A stretch of DNA of 44,089 bases, taken from assembly GCA_003427395.1 (NCBI GenBank), contig BFEA01000033.1, positions 1,435,523-1,479,611 on the forward strand, in the 5' to 3' direction. Origin of the DNA: Chara braunii. Taxonomy: Eukaryota > Streptophyta > Charophyceae > Charales > Characeae. The notes beneath the pieces are model-generated. The model was given only the letters and a program-made list of their open reading frames with translations, did no database searches and was not told where the DNA came from. Each line of letters opens with the position of its first letter. Position 1 is the first letter of the stretch. Of this stretch, positions 39,722 through 44,089 are shown piece after piece. The position numbers and the translations under genes were made by a program.

Positions 39722-40384
39722 ATGGCAAAACTGCGCAACTACTTGCATGTTGCAGTACCAACTCCGTTGATGGAAGACGGAGTAGCAATTGTTGACCTTC
39801 ACGAGTACATTGCGAAGATTCGACCACAAGTACGCCACGCAACGGTACGACAACATCGACGCACCGTTACTCTACATCCACATTCATCTTCGCACCACAA
39901 GTACGCCACGCAACGGTACGACAACATCGACGCACCGTTACTCTACATCCACATTCAGATCGGGAAGGCGACCTGCAGCGCCTTGATTGATTGTGGAGCC
40001 ACTCACAACTACATCAGCCAAGACTTCATGTGTTCGAAGGACATCGCAGCCCACGCAAGTCACATTGGCCGACGGTCGTACGCACAAGTCCATTGACCAG
40101 TGCGTTGACTCCGTCCCCATGTACTTCGCCGCGGACGCACGCGAGGCCATGTCCTTCAACATATCGGACAAAGTTTGACATGGTCTTGGGCATGTCGTGG
40201 CTGCGCAACGAGAACCACCAGGCAAACTTCTACCGTCGCACCGTTCGGGTTCGTGACCGGAACGGGGCACTCGTTCCATGTACGGTCCCCCCACCTCACC
40301 CTTCGATTGGGTGTCACGTGGTCTCCACAGTAAGCATCCGCAACCATCGCTCGAAACGACATGAAGAAAATGGGCATATGCGAC
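39722..40384 (+). pseudogene. Element F aspartic protease, in inverted orientation
   Basis: On the + strand, opposite to the rest of F: MAKLRNYLHVAVPTPLMEDG, VDLHEYIAKI, LLYIHIQIGKATCSALIDCG followed by ATHNYISQDFM (active site D-C-G-A-T), TQVTLADGRTHKSIDQCVDS, FDMVLGMSWLRNENHQANFY and VRDRNGALVPCTVPPPHPSI, ending NDMKKMGICD. This is a whole retropepsin with its linker ends. A 71-bp tandem duplication and two further shifts break the frame. On the minus strand, gag linker sequence stops at about 40385 and pre-RT linker starts at about 39665, so the block is flipped in place. Confidence 0.92.
39823..39957. repeat. 71-bp tandem duplication in element F protease
   Basis: accacaagtacgccacgcaa starts at 39823 and again at 39894, the copies being practically identical. 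The period is not a multiple of three; it duplicates the codons just before the active site. Confidence 0.95.
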
Positions 40385-41225
40385 GTCAATGGGTCGAGGT
40401 CCTCAAGTCTAGACCATACTGATGAGTCCCCAAGTAGTGTCGGCGAGGATGCTGGTTCACTTTGGGATGGTGATGAAGTCACGCACGCATATGACTCTTG
40501 CACGTGGAGAGGTTGGTCCAACGGAAGGACCAGCTGGACAACGTAGTCTTCGTAACTTTCTTGAAGACTTGGGACATACACATGTTCCTCAGACTTGGAA
40601 GAGGTTGCTAGCAAGGCAACCATGTCCGGCGGAGTAGGAAGTGGAGTCAACTCACTTTCCGTGGAGCTCAGTTTCCCGAGCTTTGTCGTGGGCGGACGTC
40701 TTCTTTGCCTTTGTTGGGGCATTACGACATCGTGTGCTTGGCGCTGCTGCACCAGTAGCAACAATTCCACTTTTGGCGGAGCTTGTATTGCTTCATCGTG
40801 AGGCATAATTTCTTCCATGGCTCTTTCGGCTGTCTGATTTTCGTTGTTGACGCAGATTTCGCCTTCTTGTTGTTGCTGCGTCCTGGTGGAAGGGCGTTGA
40901 CTCCGTCTCCCTCACTAGACTCGTGAGTCAGTGCCTGGTCATGATCTTGTCCATCGGATTGGACAGCAATGACTGACTGCGTCCGCGGGCCTTTGCCTTT
41001 CTCCACAAAATTCGGTTGGTTTCGCCGCTCGTTGGCGGCCCACCGATTTGTTTGGATTACCTTGCGAGGCTTTTCCACGATCTGGTCAAAGTCCGTGTAC
41101 AGGCTGCGCTCCCCAAGGGCCGTGCTTAATGCGTCAACCGACCACTGGAAGAATCCACTACGAAGATGCACGAAAGGTATATCCAAATGCGGGATCGTCA
41201 AATTTTCTGCCACTCGGTTAGCCAT
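40385..41225 (-). pseudogene. Element F gag C-terminal part with zinc knuckle
   Basis: The minus frame from 41225: MANRVAENLTIPHLDIPFVH, FFQWSVDALSTALGERSLYT, a basic linker (NNKKAKSASTTKIRQPKEPW), then the knuckle CYWCSSAKHTMS*CPNKGKE at about 40705-40760, pattern C-x2-C-x4-H-x4-C with a TAA inside the last spacer. After it comes a Ser/Pro-rich linker (SSKSEEHVYVPSLQESYEDY), open to about 40385 where the inverted protease begins. RNA-packaging part of Gag. Confidence 0.88.
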
Positions 41226-41560
41226 TTGCGTGTTGGCTGGCTGCCTTGTTGCATGGTAAAGATCCGGTTCGCGCTTTTGCTTTGAGCGTCGTTGATGATG
41301 AAACGTTCACGCCACTTCTCGGTCATGGCCTCCCAAGTGAACTTGGTGTAGAGTTTTGCGTCCTCGACGCCTTCAGTTTGTGCCAGGTGGTTGAGCCACA
41401 CTTGGCTGGCACCGATGCTGCAGAGGTAAAGAGCTGAGATTCTGGATTAAGTGAATAGAGAGCTCGTTGGTGAAACCTTGCCACCAACTCACGGGGTCCG
41501 CCTTGTGGTAGTCATCGAACTTTTCAATGTTCAACTTCGGCATCCTGTATTGTTTGGACG
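41226..41560 (-). pseudogene. Element F gag, capsid domain
   Basis: The minus strand reads YRMPKLNIEKFDDYHKADPV, SWWQGFTNELSIH in one frame and KLYTKFTWEAMTEKWRERFI, INDAQSKSANRIFTMQQGSQ in the next. These are the typical F-x-G-Y...W and W..R+F motifs of a retrotransposon gag domain. The frame shifts near 41400. Confidence 0.9.
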
Positions 41561-42632
41561 TCATGCTGTTGCAGGTCCCGGTTGGTTGCTGCTGCAGCTG
41601 ACGCAGGTCAGCTTGTACTGCAGCCATTTGTCGGCTGATGGTCGCCAGCCGCTGGAAGCTGTTCAAATTGCCGATGAGCGCTACCAGGTGATCCATTCGT
41701 TCCTCCAGCTCGCGGATCGATGGATTGATGCTTGAGGATGCCATGTGCCTGTGCAGCACGTCATCCTTCTCCAGTTCCTCAAGGTGGGCATGGAGACTCT
41801 TGAGAGTCTCCTCGTGATTGGAAATGATATGCCTGCCAAGCCAACTCCACTTGTTGCCAGTTACAAGTGAGGATGACTTGGTGCATGATGTTGGCGAGGG
41901 CTGACTTGGTCCGTTCCTCCGTAGTCGGTTCCGCATGCGCCTCCGTCGGATCAAAATTCCATTCTTGGAGTGCGGCGGTATGAGCGGCTTCCTGCTGCAT
42001 GAGGACGGATGCGGCATCTCGTCGAGCTTGATTATGGTTGGCAGCTGCTTCAGCTTGCTGCCGGCGCCGTTGTTCCGCGTCACGTGCAATGGCGTTGAGG
42101 CGTGCGGCTTCGGCTGCCGCCTCGCGTCGTTGTTCCTCTTGACTTGCTGCATGTAGGTGGACAGGCGGGCCATAAAGGCCGTCATTGTCTCACCCTGCTG
42201 CTGGACTGGCGCAGCGTCGAGGGCTCCGGCAGGTGTCGCAGTGGAAACCACCTGCTGGACCTGTGGGACCAGAGGGTTCGAGCTGCACACCTCGCGTGGA
42301 CTTCCGGATGCGGCATTGTCCATCGTGGGGTTGCCCTGTGCCCTCATCGCAGAGGGGAGGGGAAGGGGTAGTTGCTGCTTTGCTGCGGCTGCCCGCCTTC
42401 ACGTTCTGCGATGCGTTTGCTGCAGTCAGGTGTATTGCGTCGGGTGACACCGCACTGGCTGACGTGGCCCTGCTGCTGGCATGGCGCTTGCTGACGTGGC
42501 ACTTGCTGATGTGGCACTTGTTGTTGTGGCACTTGCTGATGTGGCAGTTGCTGACCTGGCACTTGTTGAAGTACAAAGCAGGATGGGAAGAAAACACGCA
42601 GACAGGGCAAACAACCGGGCTGCAATTTTCAA
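41561..42632 (-). pseudogene. Element F gag, N-terminal region with Gln-rich repeats and coiled coil
   Basis: The minus strand carries pentapeptide repeats QQVPx from the minisatellite at 42472-42565 (LPHQQVPQQQVPHQQVPRQQ), then a frame from about 42347 with MTAFMARLSTYMQQVKRNND. A likely coiled coil sits immediately before the capsid (LHAHLEELEKDDVLHRHMAS, IRELEERMDHLVALIGNLNS, FQRLATISRQMAAVQADLRQ). A frameshift separates the repeat part from the helical part. The start codon is uncertain. Confidence 0.8.
42472..42565. repeat. 15-bp coding minisatellite (tgctgatgtggcact)
   Basis: Six or so units of the type ttgctgatgtggcac run through 42472-42565, encoding QQVPx-like pentapeptides on the minus strand. 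Units vary mainly at one or two bases. Confidence 0.85.
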
Positions 42633-43014
42633 TCTCGGGTACTAATCAAAAGGAAAAAAAAAATGAAAAAGAAAAAGATCTATCTTTTTTTTTTTTTGTT
42701 GAAATTTGTCGATTTGAGAATTAGGGAGGCATCTATTAGATAACGAGCAGTAAAAAAAGGGGTGAAATCCGGCTTTTGAACTAGGTTTGTCAATCTGAAA
42801 ACAAAAACGAATCTCACTCGGTAATGGGGCTAGGAAAAGAATTGCAAAAAAATTGGTGAAAATAATTGAAATTTTTGGAAAAGAATTTCTTGGAATTATG
42901 CCGATTTTCAGAAAACGGAATAACTCAATGAAAAATTCAAAAATCATGATTTTTTAAACAGGAAATCTGAAATAAGTTCATTCCTAGAAACTAACCCTAA
43001 GTCTGTTTAGACAC

Positions 43015-43190
43015 AGTTCCCGCAGAATTCGCGGAATGGCCGGAATTTTCGGAGTTTTCGAAATTCACGGAGTTTGCTCATTTCGTGGAATGCTGAAATT
43101 TTCGGGTTATTGAAATTCGCGGAATGCACAGATTTTACGGAATGCCGAAACTTTTGGAAATTCGAGATTTGCGGATTTGCAAGTTCGAAC
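43015..43190. repeat. Degenerate short repeat (gaaattcgcggaatg-like)
   Basis: About ten imperfect occurrences such as agaattcgcggaatggc, gaaattcacggagttt, gaaattcgcggaatgca and gattttacggaatgcc. It is arranged without fixed spacing inside the F leader. Confidence 0.65.
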
Positions 43191-43430
43191 TTAAGAATTA
43201 GTGTCTTACAACAACAAAAAGAAAATGAAAGAAAAACAATTTGCAAAACTTTAATCCGTTAATTAGTTGCTAATCTTGATTAGGGTTAGAGCTCTAAACA
43301 TGGATTAGCGCGAATTCGTGATTAGTGCAAATCCGAGGGTAGTGTTAATTGGCGATAATCAAGGTGACAACTTGAGTAGAACAGAAAAAAAAGAAAATTT
43401 GCAGAAATTTGACGATTCCCTACTTCATTG

Positions 43431-43435
43431 ATCAG

Positions 43436-43479
<44 letters not shown>

Positions 43480-43531
43480 CAATCAAGTTTCATTGATCAG
43501 TCAATCAATCAATCAATGAATCAATCAATCA
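43431..43531. repeat. (CAAT)n microsatellite, two blocks with the same start
   Basis: Both blocks begin ttcattgatcagtcaatcaa and differ in length, suggesting a duplication of the block together with its flank. Confidence 0.93.
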
Positions 43532-43570
43532 AGTTGGCTTCTTGACTGGGCAGGTCCTCTTTCGAGAGGT

Positions 43571-43584
43571 CTGCTCCGATACCA
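43571..43584 (-). promoter_or_regulatory. Primer-binding site, element F (tRNA-iMet type)
   Basis: On the minus strand TGGTATCGGAGCAG begins three bases after the LTR end TGTGACA. It matches the plant initiator tRNA-Met complement except the same A-to-G change seen in element A. Confidence 0.9.
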
Positions 43585-43587
43585 AAC

Positions 43588-43936
43588 TGTCACATAGCGG
43601 GGTGGTGCAGACCAGAACCAAGTACGGCCCTCTCATAGATAGAGCCAGATAGCACAACGGAAGACTAGAATACCAACGATCTGATCCAATCAATGTCGAA
43701 ATGCAGACTGGACATAAATCATTATCATCATCACACGGTGTGAATGGCCTGGCGCCACACACAAGGACGAAGGCACCAGGCACAGCTCATACACAGAGGA
43801 GGAGGAGGGGGAAGAGACGAAAAACAGTGGGGGAGCAGATGAGAATGTCGTCAACCCAAATGTCGTTGATATCACTCCCAGATAGTCCCCCACGACGTCT
43901 CTGTCCAATGTCGAGTCCGAATCCCAATGTCGCCAA

Positions 43937-43970
<34 letters not shown>

Positions 43971-44035
43971 GGTCCGATAAGAAGAAGTCAGAGTGCTGGA
44001 GGGGAAGAGGAAGGTGGTGGACCGGAGGAGGAAGA

Positions 44036-44089
<54 letters not shown>
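43588..44089 (-). repeat. LTR of element F, 5' copy (truncated at window end)
   Basis: It starts on the + strand at tgtcacatagcggggtgg and matches 35656 onward. The window ends in a (CT)n run (44038-44089) at the point where the 3' LTR has only a short CT tract (about 36066-36082). Confidence 0.93.
44038..44089. repeat. (CT)n microsatellite at window end
   Basis: At least 26 CT units reaching the last base. The partner LTR holds only about 8, so the tract has expanded or assembly stops here. Confidence 0.95.

Larger units (their letters stand above)
42633..43570 (-). other. Element F leader (A+T-rich)
   Basis: Between primer-binding site and gag. It is A+T-rich with no coding support. 43015-43190 has many near-copies of gaaattcgcggaatg, and two (CAAT)n runs lie at 43431-43479 and 43501-43531. 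Confidence 0.75.
35656..44089 (-). mobile_element. Ty3/gypsy element F (5' LTR runs off the window)
   Basis: The minus strand from 44089 down: 5' LTR, primer-binding site, leader, gag, protease block (inverted), RT, RNase H, integrase with tail, polypurine tract, 3' LTR. The sequence is the fullest in the window. Coding motifs are of a different lineage from A and D. It is inserted in the 5' LTR of element C. Confidence 0.93.

Noticed and set aside
40156-40420. Minus-strand continuation of the gag linker frame through 40156
   Set aside because: This part is the antisense of the inverted protease; gag linker coding should end near 40385.

Overview
The window is repeat-dominated nuclear DNA of a streptophyte-type eukaryote. 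Wording of the gag, protease and integrase domains, chromodomain-like integrase tails, primer-binding sites for the plant initiator tRNA-Met, and abundant (CT)n tracts resemble Ty3/gypsy elements I associate with the charophyte alga Chara braunii. That organism call is recognition, not a search result. No bacterial, organellar or CRISPR features are present.

Layout. 1-160 is the end of an LTR (family A) cut by the window edge. 161-8733 has no retrotransposon coding. It holds simple repeats, a possible diverged LTR near 1.4-2.8 kb, a TATA-like site, and two weak candidates for host exons on the + strand (3269-3514; 3771-5129). 8734-13800 is a decayed minus-strand element (B: gag, protease, RT, RNase H, integrase). 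13801-16296 is non-coding leader/LTR-like DNA with microsatellites and a minisatellite. 16297-21321 (minus) is the 5' half of element A: LTR, primer-binding site, leader, gag, part of protease, with a 142-N gap. 21322-22688 (minus) is the 5' part of a gag from element E. 22689-26699 (plus) is the 3' half of A: RT, RNase H, integrase, polypurine tract, LTR. 26700-27010 (plus) is the next part of E's gag. 27235-30128 (minus) is the 3' part of element D. 30129-35655 (minus) is element C. 35656-44089 (minus) is element F, whose 5' LTR runs off the window.

How it fits together. The elements are nested: A sits inside E's gag, D follows the E remnant, C interrupts D's RT, and F interrupts C's 5' LTR. 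The strongest result is that the two halves of A lie in opposite orientations, yet both outer flanks carry the same four-base duplication (CAAG) and are consecutive pieces of one gag frame. A was therefore a single insertion whose 5' half was later inverted together with its flank, in the genome or in the assembly. A second, smaller inversion (about 0.67 kb) flips only the protease block of F. A roughly 316-bp insert with a tRNA-Asn-like head sits inside A's RT.

All pol genes are broken. RT catalytic residues are lost or deleted in four of five copies, and the first RNase H aspartate reads Asn in three. Short tandem duplications, mostly not multiples of three, occur in A-F. None of the elements looks autonomous in its present form.
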